This document shows positions 11,301 through 22,260 of a stretch of DNA of 64,000 bases, piece after piece (the stretch's first letter is position 1; each line of letters starts with the position of its first letter). Under the pieces are notes generated by a model, which did not search any database, was not told the DNA's origin, and saw only the letters and a list, made by a program, of their open reading frames with translations. The translations under genes were made by a program, and so were the position numbers. The stretch covers positions 3,565,501 to 3,629,500 of the forward strand of contig NC_088325.1 in the NCBI RefSeq assembly GCF_910592395.1. The letters run 5' to 3'. Source of the stretch: Lineus longissimus. Lineage: Eukaryota > Nemertea > Pilidiophora > Heteronemertea > Lineidae.

Positions 11301-14300
11301 ACAACAACTGTTGGACTTGTCATGTTTTTCACGCTTAGACAGTGACACCTCTATCGGGAAAACAGGGCAAGTGGGTGTTCAAAAGTCATAACCAAGTCCC
11401 ACAGTGTGCCAGTTGCATTGATAAACATAAATCATGCAAATGATTTAACCTTGTCCTACTTTTGTTCTATTGGCTGAAATCACCACACCTCCAAAATATA
11501 TTGATTTTCCATTTGGGCAGGAAAAGCCCGACTTCTCCGTTTGAGACTTAGGATTTCAATGTGGTTTTAGCTGGTTTTAAAGTGTTTCAGACACTTTATG
11601 TTCTCTTATTTTCACAGACATATTTGACAGCTCAAAATAATGGTATCTTGATATGAATTAGATAAATTTAGCCTCTAGTTTGGATTTGGTCCTATGGTAG
11701 CTTTCATTTTCAATCTGATTTTGTTTTTCTCCAAAGGGACTAAGATTACTATCACAAAAATTCAACTCACCGTGGTTTGTAGAAAATGGGCCTGACAGTC
11801 TTCTTCAAATAAAAATGCAACATCAATTTAATATTCTTTATTACACTGACTTAGGCCAAATAAAAAAAATCCTGGTTTATCATCAGCACCCTCATTCAAA
11901 ATGGTGCCGCATACACATTTTCTTAATTTTTTTTTACTGAAAAAATCCGAAATTACGTCAATTTACCACTGATGACCTATGCCTGAACGAACCCTGTTGT
12001 TGGTAGTGGCACCTAGTGCCAAATAAAACAATCATCCATTCATCCTGCCATCATAAAACACAAAACACAGACATTAAATCCGTCCAAAGTGCTCTAATAT
12101 GCTTCGCTGGGTCTCTACAAATCTAAAAATGTGTAGGGAGTGGCAATTATAACTTGAACCTCACCCACACTATATACGAAATACCTTCCATCTACCGGGC
12201 GAGGCTGGTGCGATAGTCAAATCGTGTAGTTTCACTTTTTTAGAAAATTGTTTAAACTCCTTCAAAGACATTATTAGTTTTCATTTTCTTTTCAGCATTG
12301 CCCGGTGCATATTCCGTGAATGACATCACAGTGCAGCCAGGACCAGTACGAGTGAAGCAAGGACAAGATATCAGTCTGTGGTGTAAACTGAAATACGTCC
12401 CTAAACGACAGGTGCCAGTTAACTGGCAGTCGCCCCCAACTTTCAAAACAAGAACTAGCGATTGTCTTTGTTATGGTAATTCGAAGGAGAAATATGCCAT
12501 GTCATGTTCAAACCCTAACGACCATTTTCGGTTTTATAATATGACAATAAGGGGTGTCGAATGGGTCGATAATGGGAGGTATTGTTGTCGGTATATCAAC
12601 GATAAAGATACTGTGGATTTACAGGTTTTGGGTAAGTTAAACAGGAGCTCCACCAACATAAGGCAGAAGGGCACTCTAATCTTCCAAAAGCTGCCTTGAT
12701 GTATTGTAAAGAACTCAAGGATTAGAAAATAAGTTGATTGTAAATGTCTCGGATTTATGAAGAATTTGAATGCACCTTTTGAGGTGAAATTTTGCAATTA
12801 ATTTCGCCCGGAGTGTTCATGTTAACCAAAGTGCTTCCACTTCGTCTTCGTAAGCTGATTTTCTCTTGTCTGTTTCCAGTTCCGGTTACAAATGTGACAC
12901 TAGAAAAAGGCGTCCCCAAGTCTGCTACAGATCCACAGCGCTTGTATGAGAACTTCACCTGCACCACAAACTGTGCATCACCAGCACCCAAGATATCATG
13001 GTTTGTAAATGACGTAAGTAGAGCATCAGAGGACGATGTCTTGACCTTAGCAGGTCTACACCGATACTTCTTGATAGGGATACCCTACTGGGAAATGCTG
13101 TCTCTAATTGAGAGAGGTGCCCTGATTATCTGGAGAAAAAGTGCTGTAAATTTAAATGGAAACAACCTTTTGGTACCAGTGCAGTATTTATAATAGAGAG
13201 GGTATCCTTGACAGAGTGGTGTCCACTAAAGGGAGGCTCCACAGTTGTGTAAGTGATTAAGATGACATAGACACTGTAGCTTTACCATTGCCATACTTAT
13301 TTTCCAGCAACACTTTAATGGCAACGCGACGGTGAGAGAGTTGGACTGCTCAGGGGCCAAGGAGGGCCAGAAACGGACTGAGAGCAGAGTGACCATAATT
13401 AGTACAGACATGGATAAGGAGAGAAAAGAGTATAACATTTCATGTACGGCAGAAAACGTTCTTGGAGAGCCAAAGGTTTCTACGGTAATATCTGTCAATA
13501 ATGATGGTAAGCATCTTACAATCTTTTTACGTTATCATATAGCATTGAGAGACATTGATTTTGACCCATTTCTTCAACCAACAGGCAGAAATATATTAAA
13601 AAACTCCCCCAATTGCCAAATTAGCAAAACTCTAAAAACGTTTCTTCATATCTGTAGACTTGCTAAAGCAAATTGTTAAGTGTGGACTTGACAGTTAAAA
13701 ACATACTTGCGTCTAATTCTTAAATCCGGATTTAGATAGTAAATCTTCATTAATTCTTTTCAGCACTGACTGGTATTTATTCCCGGACTGATATCACAGT
13801 GCAGCCAGGACCAGTCAAAGTGATACAAGGACACAGCGTCAGTTTGTGCTGTGAACTGAAATATGACCCTGATAATGTATTGCCGGTACTCTGGCAGTCG
13901 CCGCCTAATTTCAAAAGAAGAACAGTCGATTGCTATTCTTCTCTAAAGGATAAATATGTCATGTCATGTTCAGACACTAACGACGATGTTGAGTATTACA
14001 ATATGACAATAATGGATGTCCAATGGGGCGATAATGGGACATATCGGTGTCTGTATTCCAAACATATGGACCTTGTGGACTTACAGGTTTTGGGTAAGTT
14101 AAACAGGAGCTACACCAACATAGGGCATAATAGCACTCTAATCTAAGAACTCACCAATGAGAAGTAAAGTTGATTGCAAATGACTTGGGTGCAAGAGTGG
14201 TTCTTTTGGCGCCCATGACACTGAAACTAGTGAAAGTGCTAAAGTCGTGATTTATACTAAGGTGTACAAAAATGTACCATGATTGTAGTAGCTAAGCCTC

Positions 14301-17295
14301 AGTTGTTGAAGTAGTGGTAGCCAAGTCTGCTACAGTACATTGTACAGTGCGGCTCATATAAATACGAATACATACTACGAAATCTCGTGAACTAATGCAC
14401 AAGATATAGACTGCATTTTTTTCAGTTTATTTTCTAATTGTACATTGATTATGGCAGAAATAAATGTGCATTGGTTTTTCATTATGTAACTTTTTTATTT
14501 CGAGTTTTTTTTTGAAATTCTCTCTAAAATAACAGATAAAAAAATTCACAAATATGATTTCGCCTGGAGTGTTCATGTAAACAAAGGTGCTTCAACTTTG
14601 TCGTTGTAGGCAGATTTTCTCTCGTCTGTTTTCAGTTCCGGTTACAGATGTGTCATTAAAAAAAATTGTCAGTCCGAGCACAGCTGAAGAGCCCCAGGGC
14701 TATGAGCACTTAACCTGCAAAACAAACTGTGCATTTCCGGCACCCAAGATTTCATGGTTTGTAAATGATGTAAGTGGAGCATCAGAGGACGATGTCTTGA
14801 CTTTAGAAGGTCAACACCGATTGAAACGATTTATTGATCTTTGGTCTTGTCTAGGAGACAGCTAGGGGGACTATAGGTAGGAGAGGGGCTAAATTGGCCA
14901 TCTTCAGGGGACTAATATACACAGTAAGGGCCCTGGGTCATGTCAAATTCAGCACTAATATTATTCCTTTAACTAGCGTTAATCACTATGACGTACTGTG
15001 AGATATGAAAGACCCCTTTTGGCGACTTCGTTTAACTTTATCTAGCCTGCCTAGCTGCTGCCTATATTGTCCTTTTAAGATGAAGTCAGCGACTGTGATT
15101 CCTTGAGCAATACAGCTACTGTGCAGTTTTTAAATGAGCCTTTTGATCAATAATAAAATAATAAAATCATACTTCTTTATAGGGACACCCCTGGCACTGG
15201 GAAATGCTGTCTCTAATTGAGAGAGTTGCCCTGATTATCTGGAAAAAAAGTACTGTAAATTTAAATGGAAACTACCTTTTGGTACCAGTGCAGTATTTTA
15301 AATAGAGAGGGTATCCTTGACAGAGTGGTGTCCACTATAGGGAGGCTCCACAGTTGTGTAAGTGATTAAGATGAAATAGACACTGTAACTTTACCATTGC
15401 CATACCATTCTTATTTTCCAGCAACCCTTCAATGGCAAGACAATGGTCAACGAGTCAGACTGCTCAGGGGCCAAGGAGGGCCAGAAACGGACTATGAGCA
15501 CAGTGTTAGTAGTGAGCACAGACATGGATGAGGAGAGAAAAGAATATGACATTTCCTGTACGGCAGAAAACGTTATTGGAGAGCCAAAGGTTTCTACGGT
15601 AATAACTGTCAATAATGTTGGTAAGCATCATACAATGTCGTCCTTTAGGTGTATAAATACCATGAGTATATAGAAGGCTGTCTGATGAGGAAGATTTCCA
15701 ATTCAAGAAATGAACGCAAGGGGGTGCAAGGGTAATTTTGCTGCATATGTGTGAAGTGACACTAATTTTCTATACTCCACGTAGGGTGCAAGGCAGTGAA
15801 CACTTGGGACTACTGCTGGTGTATCATAACTGAGGGTATTTAAAACATGGCTGACTGTCGTACAGAATGTGGTGGACGGATGATTGTGTTTTCACACATA
15901 GCCGGTAGGTTTTTTATGCATGCATATCAGCTTCAATGATATTGGTGTCTTGAATTGTTAATGACTTACATGAATTTTACTTTCCAGTAAACCCAGGTCC
16001 ACCTCAGCGCAAAATGGTTGAAGCTGCTTCTGCAGCCACGACAACAGCACTATCTCCTTGGCTTGTCACAGCAATCATCATAATGGCTGTGCTCCAAAAA
16101 AAATGTCGACAGCCTTTGAAAGTGAGTTTTCAAATTATTTTTGTTGCAGTTTCTTGGCGCTTTTTAAAATCATTAACTGTTGCATAATCTGCTCAGTAGC
16201 TACCTTGTGGAGTCCACAATGAGTCGTAATCAAAACAATATCACACCCGCTTTGACATGTTTGAAAAGATCGACTGAATAGGCTCTTAAAGGGGTACAGC
16301 GTTCATGTTTACAGCTAGGTGAGGCAAATTGAAATGACGTTATAACAGTCATCGTGCATGCATTTTGGCTGAAACTTTGCACCCATCTGTCTACACAATG
16401 GCACTGTTGAAATTTATCTTCAGTTCTACGTATTAACGTGATTGGATTTTTGAACGCCATGGGCTTTAACGAAGAAAGAAAAATTTATTAACTCTTATCT
16501 TCGCAAATAAACTTTCCGAAGTTGTTACTACTATCAACATTGCTGACCAGCTGAATGACCACATCTTTCCCTTTTCCTGGGCAGAAGAACTTGGCATGAT
16601 TGCTTATCCACATTCAGGTGCCCCTCTGTCTCAAGACGCCCTGCTTTCTCTTTCTCTTTGATCCACTCCCCTTTTTTACACAAGTCTGATGTGTTTGCGA
16701 TTTTTTGACAACTCAGAGAACGTATTGTTGTCGGGGATGAGATAAGTTCACATTTTTTCGCCCGGGCAATCATAACAGTATTGCCGCCAAATATAATGTT
16801 ACAGCAAAAAAATGATGTCATAGCGACGAGAGAACTTGCCTGACAACAGCCCATGGGTGGCTGACTGACTGCATGAACCACTAGATCACACTCTGATCTA
16901 GAATTTCCATCTGGATTGGCACTGCACTTGGAAAGTTATTCTCCAGGGAGTGTTCCCCACCCAAAATGGGATGCCCTTTTTGCCTGCCACTATGTGTTTA
17001 TGTACACTCTGAGGTTATTGGTCAAGTGACTCTAACTTTTGCCGGCGGCAAGATAAGAGTTCATCGCAAGCTACTTGCTCATCAGCACTTGGACTTTTAT
17101 CCTCTCATGTCTAATCTTCCTCCATAAATCTGCATTTGTGAGACTCGGTTATCCAATTTGATCCTGAGAATGTTCTTATTACCATGTTAACCAGAGAGTA
17201 TTCCTCCTCCAAGACGGGATGAAATTATAATCATCTAAATAACTGACCCATTAGTGACAAAGATTTCTTCTTCTTCTTCTTTACAGGAGCATTAA
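8333..17295 (+). CDS. gene 1: V-C2-V-C2 immunoglobulin-superfamily membrane receptor
   Basis: Exons: 8333-8384 (or alternative first exon 9721-9769), 12296-12631, 12880-13013, 13308-13506, 13764-14093, 14636-14769, 15422-15620, 15988-16121, 17287-17295. With the first leader the sum is 1527 nt, a closed frame of 508 aa. Order: 17-residue leader, V-type Ig, C2-type Ig (two exons), V, C2 (two exons), one transmembrane helix, basic juxtamembrane segment, tail of a few residues. Every exon has AG/GT borders; module borders are phase 1 and the intra-C2 intron is phase 0. It is predicted to sit in the plasma membrane with four extracellular Ig domains. The V-C2-V-C2 layout resembles CD4/LAG3 in order only, with no orthology implied. 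It has a near-identical paralogue at 46467-55082. The ligand is unknown; a recognition role is inferred from V-domain divergence. Confidence 0.85.
8461..8772 (-). other. antisense open frame in a repeated block
   Basis: A 103-codon frame from ATG, including 'ALRLDTKSLKSHLGDPLQ' and 'LNSPKIMPLFQLETHEAWPP'. It has related but frameshifted or truncated copies at 7612, 45164 and 47099. No domain is recognised and no splice context was found. Most likely a repeat-borne frame. Confidence 0.25.
8967..9360 (+). repeat. fragment of the 'gccattgtgctca' / 'gaccttgaaaa' repeat family in intron 1
   Basis: 'ggctagggccattgtgctca ... gatgacgacggacgatggac ... gacctctgtgaccttgaaaa' shares head, GAC tail and core with the array at 30102. 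The same insertion is present at 45711-46120, so it predates the unit 1/unit 3 duplication. Confidence 0.55.
9721..9769 (+). CDS. gene 1 alternative signal-peptide exon 1B
   Basis: Reads MMKWQFFLFGTAILGV and ends in a phase-1 GTAGGT donor. It is one codon shorter than 1A (a 3-nt deletion at the donor side) and has H-to-Q and W-to-G changes. The frame to the V exon at 12296 is kept, so it can serve as an alternative first exon, presumably from its own promoter since its 5' flank matches that of 8333. Confidence 0.7.
9770..12295 (+). other. intron 1 of gene 1
   Basis: Starts with a poly-C run (9788-9801). 10040-11170 is homologous to 40280-41960, which lies 3' of gene 2. It includes an antisense exon-like piece at 10289-10522. 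11170-11660 matches 48120-48400 in unit 3. It ends with a pyrimidine tract and CAG at 12295. No V or C2 exon was found inside. Confidence 0.6.
10289..10522 (-). pseudogene. antisense exon-like fragment, unrecognised
   Basis: A minus-strand frame with 'NINLGSAGQQVQAVPIIPLQ' then a Val/Gln-rich stretch ending 'VTPQGVQVID' and stop. The same frame recurs at 41029-41211 and partly in the 541-bp duplication at 40480. A plausible GT donor follows 'GVQ'. The composition looks protein-coding, but no partner exon or family was recognised. Probably a duplicated gene fragment. Confidence 0.3.
12296..12631 (+). CDS. gene 1 first V-type Ig exon
   Basis: 336 nt, phase 1-1. Ig features: B-strand Cys in 'SLWCKLKY', C-strand Trp in 'VNWQSPP', F-strand 'DNGRYCC' (DxGxYxC). 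Extra Cys in 'DCLC' and 'MSC'. An N-glycosylation sequon is in 'YNMTI'. It differs from its paralogue at 50072 at 21 amino acids by my count. Confidence 0.88.
12880..13013 (+). CDS. gene 1 first C2-type Ig, first half
   Basis: 134 nt, phase 1-0, bounded by TTTCCAG and GTAAGT. Reads 'VPVTNVTLEKG...' with the B-strand region 'NFTCTTNCASPAP' and C-strand 'KISWFVND'. The PAPKISW pattern is typical of C2-set Ig domains such as those of nectin/CD80-like proteins. Confidence 0.85.
13308..13506 (+). CDS. gene 1 first C2-type Ig, second half
   Basis: 199 nt, phase 0-1. 'ELDCSGAKEGQKRT' leads to the F-strand 'YNISCTAENVLGEP', whose Cys pairs with that of the preceding exon. Ends 'SVNND' at GTAAGC. The 'VSTVISVNN' ending matches the second C2 of the same gene more than the orthologous exon of gene 3. 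Confidence 0.85.
13764..14093 (+). CDS. gene 1 second V-type Ig exon
   Basis: 330 nt, phase 1-1. It has 'VLWQSPPNF', 'DCYSSLKDKYVMSC', the 'YYNMTI' sequon and 'DNGTYRCLY'. The B strand reads 'SLCCELKY' where all sister V exons have 'SLWCKLKY', so a Trp has become Cys, leaving an odd number of cysteines. Confidence 0.87.
14094..14635 (+). other. intron between second V and second C2
   Basis: 542 nt. Nearly the same sequence as 51886-52426 in gene 3, and related to 29647-30110 in gene 2. There the ten-unit repeat array has inserted near the 3' end. Nothing coding is seen. Confidence 0.6.
14636..14769 (+). CDS. gene 1 second C2-type Ig, first half
   Basis: 134 nt, phase 1-0. 'VPVTDVSLKKIVSPSTAEEP' then 'LTCKTNCAFPAPKISWFVND'. 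Donor GTAAGT. Only two residues differ from gene 3 (52427), much less than in the V exons. Confidence 0.85.
14770..15421 (+). other. intron inside the second C2 domain
   Basis: Holds the dispersed 'gagacagctagggggactat ... tagcctgcctagctgctgcc' repeat and the 'attgagagagttgccctgat ... gggaggctccacag' MITE-type remnant. Both are shared with 26850-28204 and 52561-53208. Confidence 0.6.
15422..15620 (+). CDS. gene 1 second C2-type Ig, second half
   Basis: 199 nt, phase 0-1, acceptor TTTTCCAG. 'SDCSGAKEGQKRTMSTVLVV' then 'YDISCTAENVIGEP', ending 'TVNNV' at GTAAGC. Confidence 0.85.
15988..16121 (+). CDS. gene 1 transmembrane exon
   Basis: 134 nt, phase 1-0. A short Pro-rich stalk 'VNPGPPQRKM', then Ala/Thr-rich and hydrophobic 'ALSPWLVTAIIIMAVLQ', then a basic stop-transfer 'KKCRQPLK' and a GTGAGT donor. 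If unspliced, the frame stays open 21 codons to TAA at 16185-16187. Confidence 0.85.
16122..17286 (+). other. intron between transmembrane and tail exons
   Basis: Near-identical to 53909-55073. Includes a repeat-like block at 16230-16460 conserved in all three genes and an open block near 16500-16662 ending in 'SQDALLSLSL' stop, also conserved in all three. A TTC run (about 17267-17281) precedes the acceptor. Confidence 0.55.
17287..17295 (+). CDS. gene 1 terminal coding exon (very short tail)
   Basis: After TTTACAG, phase 0 gives Glu-His-stop, so the cytoplasmic part would be only KKCRQPLKEH. The other frame ('ALTVAVQPVETNPQLL' stop at 17339) is also open but would need a phase-1 donor that I cannot find. 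The acceptor is conserved in all three genes. Confidence 0.6.
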   Translation, partial: EH

Positions 17296-19880
17296 CAGTG
17301 GCAGTCCAACCTGTTGAGACAAACCCACAGTTACTATAGATCTAACTTCCGATATCAACCACAGCCCAGAGAATTTGGCTTCGAACAATATCGTGGATCA
17401 AGATAGTAGCGACCAGATCGATATGGCTCGTTAATGACTTCGGGGGAGACTGGGCTTCTTAGCCGCCTTGGACAACCAGTCAAGAAGAAGGAAAACTGGT
17501 ATATGACTCGGACAGTAAACGACTGTATAGGTTTACCGCAGTTGGCCCAGCCGACTTCCCACCAGTGAATGTCTACTCCTATCATCGCCGACCCAACAGG
17601 GCGGGAAACCCGTCGGACGTGCACTCATAAACGGGTGGCTGATGACATTGCTCGACACAAAGTAATTGAATGACCGCCTGAATTGATATTGCCAACCTTG
17701 GCGTCTTTGATTTATGATCAGGTTACCCATCTTCTACAACATGCACAGTGCATTTGTATCAGGTCAGCATGCCTGGAACTGTTACTCTTTGTACACTTGG
17801 TCTTCCATTACGATGGCTTTTAGTGCGTGTCTCGTGGGACAACCACGAGTGTAATGTTAATGTTGTGGCGATATGGATGTGTGGGAAAGGAAGGGAATGC
17901 ATGGAGGCGACCAATAATGTTGTAACAGCCGTTCTGACGGCCGGTCAGGGGGGAGTTTATCGGTGCTGAATGATGGATATATGCACAATGACCATAGCTG
18001 ACCCTACTGTCCACATGTTCATCTGGGCTTCTCCTGATTACTGATCTACACCAGACAAATAGGAAATGAGAAGGTTCATTTTCACTGCCTGAGAAAATGT
18101 AAAAAGGAGGCCGAAACATTTGTCATGCGAAATTCCCTTTAAGGCAGATGAAGGACTAATTAATAACTTTTGACATTACAAACAATGTTGTGCTCAATGT
18201 AGCGATAATATACATGTACATAATATGATATAAATATTAGGCCTGAGTAATTCCAAAAATAAACTGCTAAACTTTTCTGCATATCAAAGCAGGACAGCTC
18301 AACGACGCCTTATATGGTGCTAAAATTTATAGATATTGATAAGAATATTGCAAAGAGTCATTGTGTGAAATTCATGCCATTGTGTTGATACTAAAACCAA
18401 TCAAGGTTCAGAAACTGACCCAAATAACACTGACTTTAGGTTTAGTTGGATATCGTAAATTGTAATGATAATCTCCTGTTCAACACTGCGATAAAACTGT
18501 AAATAGCATGAAATAAGTTTCCTCCACAGAAGAGAAATGCAGTCCGTCCAGACATTAGGCTTAGAGAAATTTCTGCTGGTGATAGGATCTTACTGTCACA
18601 TGCATATTGTAGGATAGTTACAAAATTTTAATACAAAGCATTTTAATCTCAGGTGCCCTTATGGCCGGGTTTAATTTATGAATTTTGTATTAGCATAAAC
18701 AATAAATTCTGTGATATTTTATTCTTCACTGTGATTCTTTCAAAAGTCTGTCAAGAGCTGTAAATGTGTTTTGAAATGTATTGAAATTCATATCAAATTG
18801 AAATTACTGTCTGTTATTGATGATATATAATCAACAGTCCTACATCACACTACCATAGAACACTGAAGAAAGGACAGGGGGTTGAGTTTTTAAGGACTTA
18901 GAACTACGCCCCTAGACCAGCGATGGTTAAGTTTCTTGCCGGCTCATCAAAGGATCTCCAGAGACCGACGGGAGTTGACCTCGAGGCTATGATGTATAGA
19001 ACAAGTAAAACACAGTCAGTGTTTGTAATTATGATGATAAGGATTCCTGCCAGGACAGCCAGAGCCATTTAACTCTTTCACAACCGACCGCCACGCCACG
19101 ATCGTCACCTAGAAACAATTACAAATCATGTTAAAAGCAGTTTGTAGTTATATAGATAGCACTGCAGTATCTAACATAAATTGTACGCCTCCAACAATAT
19201 TTTGAGGGTGTTGCGATGCAATTTGGATGTTTTGGTTGACTTTTGAGTTTTGGGGAGTCGGCCGACCCCCTTGGGGATGTATGAATAAGTAGCTCCTAGT
19301 CAGTATGCAATTATTCCTCAGTGTACTGGTCTTGCATGCCTTCCAGCTCCAGCCAATCATACTCCCTATCCTGGTCTGTTTCTTCGTCTGTGAGTGGGAG
19401 TAGCACCTTAATCTATATTTACATGATCCGTCCTTGATAGGGCCATTTAAACGCTTTTCAAAAAGACCGCATTCAGATATGAGCGGATCGAACCCCATTC
19501 CAGACCAGATGTGATTTCATTCAAATGTACCCGTTTAGACGCTCAACAGCAATGAGGACTGATGAGGATTAATTTTTTTTGGTTTCACCAATAATCGGCA
19601 GGATGTCGCGGTGATGACACCAATTTAGCACCACTTAGCATGCGTGCATATAAAGATTTAGTCCACATGAGATCGAATTCGGCCCAATCGCATTTAGATG
19701 ACCGATTGTAGGCCTCAAGGAGCTAGTGTTGCTTTCTTGATGACCAACAGGTTTATTTATTTAGGTGTCTTTGAGAGGCTTCGTGATGACTGATTAGTCT
19801 TTGAGGAGCACACCACCTCAGCGAGGCAAGAGCAAGGAAAACACTGTTCTAATTAACTTTTGTCTAAATTACTGTACATC
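17296..19880 (+). other. 3' UTR and 3' flank of gene 1
   Basis: Homologous to 55083-57830; 18320-19440 also matches 41940-43550. Candidate AATAAA signals occur near 18258 and 18702. The open frames on either strand are not conserved as proteins. It lacks the 165-bp inverted-repeat insert found at 55578. Confidence 0.55.
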
Positions 19881-22208
19881 GAGTCAGTCCATGGAGCAAC
19901 TATCACTCAGCAACTGTTACCAATGAAGATGCTAGGAGATTGGGGTCTGCCATGCGTGACTGAAAACAGTACCGTTGACCCCAAAATCTTACTTCGCCCA
20001 TTAACTTTTGCGTATTTTATGTTAGTGTTTTGACAACCCTGTAACAGTAATTTCAATCAGATTGATTTTTGACAGCATACATTTTTGAGATTGGTAAATG
20101 TGAAAATAAATGAAACGCGAATAATTCTTAATTTATAGTACATGTATGCAGTAATTCAAACTTCCGATCAGAATTCCTCTTGATTTTGGCCAAATTTTGA
20201 ACTGGCCTCTGCTTTAGATCATCATGTTCTTCATGTTCTTGTTCATTTTAACATCAGAACAGAAGAGCAATGTTGCTCCGGCAAGTACATTGGCCGTCTT
20301 CCCTCCAACATCGCTAGCAGCGTGCACAGTCCCGCTTGGATAAGGCACCCATCATAGCTGGGTCGCTATCCATCGCTTCTTGCCTCGCAGAAGAACAATT
20401 CCGCCATCACCCCTACTAATGCCCTTCTCATGTAGTCTTTCCATGACTGTTCGCTCTCTTTCTCAATTTCCAGCACGTTTCTAACGATCGTGTCTACAAC
20501 GTCTGCTGCAGTCATGACCAGACTGCCAAAGGCTGCAGCACTTCAGGCCAGTCAGTCCGCCCTCGCGTTGAATCAGATTCCTGCATGGCCCCTGATCACT
20601 TCCACTTAGGTCATCAGTCATCAAAGGGATTCATTAACCAAAAGTCCAAGATACCAAAGACTTGAAAAAAGAGTCATTGCCCCTTTGACATGTTGGATCA
20701 AAATTAGTCTAATTCAATTGAGATAATTTTGCAGAATTTCAACAGACTTGGAAACTAGACAAGTCCTAATCAGCCAGGTGATTAATCTGGCACCATTTCA
20801 AATTATCAGATCAGGTTTTTTTTTGTAGCAAAGGAAACAATCACTTGAAAACAATTAGGTCAATTTATTTATAAAACAGACTTTCACTCTTCCCTGGGTC
20901 ACTTGCGTGATTGACGAGCTATTTTTGAAGGAGCAACCTGCGTAATTATCACCGCAATGCAGGTTGAAATACTCCGTCTGGGTATAAGACGGTAATTGTT
21001 GGGTTTGACATTTATTTCAGGTTGCAGCAATAACTGGTCCTTGTTGCAGGTGCCTGTGATGATCCCCGCAGATGAGGTACACTGGCCCCCATCCCTCCAG
21101 CATCGCCAGCAGCGTGCACAGTCCCGCTTTGGATAAGGCACCTATCCGTAGCTGGGTCGCTATCCATCGCTTCTCACTCCACAGAAGAACAAGTCCGCCA
21201 TCATCCCTACAGATGCCCCACTCTTGTAGCCTTTCCATGAACCATATCTGTGCCCCCTCTTCTTCCTTGTCCAGCACGTTTCTGACGGTCTGCTGCAGTC
21301 ATGTCCAGACATACTGTTAACCTCGTCATTGGCAGGTAACTTGCGCGTCAGTGACACGCTACCCAGCACAAAGGGTCACGTGTAATAAACGCAAACATAG
21401 AGAGATACATGTAAGCACTGGTGCGTCAGTGGCACACAACACGCGGGTGCCTCGCGGGTACATGGCGTGTCACTGATGAGAAGCAGGACGGATGTCAATA
21501 GTGATTTGGACTGTAGTTCTTGTTTAAACATCAGAAGAGCAATGGCTCTGGCAAGTACACTGGCCCCCTGCCCTCCAGCATTGCCAGCAGTGTGCACAGT
21601 CCTGCTTGGATAAAGCACCCATCCTTAGCTGGGTTGCTATCTGTCACTTCTTGCCCCACAGAAGAACATGTTGGCCATCACCCCTACTGCAGAGCTGCCA
21701 ACCCTTGCAGGACCCATTTCAGATTTCTTCACCAGAAACTCCATATTTTTTGGATTTTAATGGAGGTGAATTCAGAGTTTTTAGTTTTTCTTGACAACAA
21801 GTGCAATTCACCTCGCTCCACTGGTAGTGCAATGGAAACTAAGAACTACGAAAAATACTTTTTCCTGAATTCTGTTTTCTTCTCATTATGGTTCAAGCTT
21901 CAAAATCTAAATCTAAGGGTCACGTCTGACTCATGTAATGAACGTCTCATCATTTTCGTTTTCGGCATTGTCATGTGTCAATTGATTTTTATCACAGAAC
22001 AATCATGACCAAAGTCCTAACCTGAGATAATCCTAAATATTCATTCAAGTACTTTTTAAAGAATCAACAGACTTATTAACGCCATTATTAACAAGCTGTC
22101 AGCAGCCCAGTCATCTTCCACTCTACAGTAGGAGAAGCACTCGTTGCTTGTGAAAAATAAGCTGGTGAAAAGTTCCCTCCGCCTCTCCAAAGGAGACGTG
22201 TTGTGTCG
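19881..22208. repeat. unit-2 upstream block
   Basis: Starts with the same 'gtccatggagcaactatcac' boundary as units 1 and 4. It holds one full (about 20000-21010) and two partial (21060-21340, 21500-21800) copies of the upstream repeat joined head to tail. In the minus strand, 21017-21277 reads 'TQLRIGALSKAGLCTLLAML' and 'LICGDHHRHLQQGPVIAAT', also seen at 58990-59200. The last ~100 bp before 22209 matches the other first-exon 5' flanks. Confidence 0.5.
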
Positions 22209-22260
22209 ATGATGAAGTGGCACATTCTTCTGTTTTGGACAGCCATCCTTGGAATTTATG
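22209..22260 (+). CDS. gene 2 signal-peptide exon
   Basis: MMKWHILLFWTAILGIY with phase-1 GTAGGT donor at 22261. Only one copy is seen in this unit, against two in units 1 and 3. Confidence 0.85.

Noticed and set aside
16230-16460. Minus-strand frame 'MAFKNPITLIRRTEDKF' conserved in all three units
   Set aside because: The plus-strand sequence looks like a dispersed repeat inserted before the duplications, and the unit-2 copy shows replacement changes and an in-frame loss.
16534-16881. 115-codon minus-strand frame identical in 54321-54668
   Set aside because: Identity simply reflects the unit 1/unit 3 duplication. It is broken in unit 2 and lies in the transmembrane-to-tail intron.
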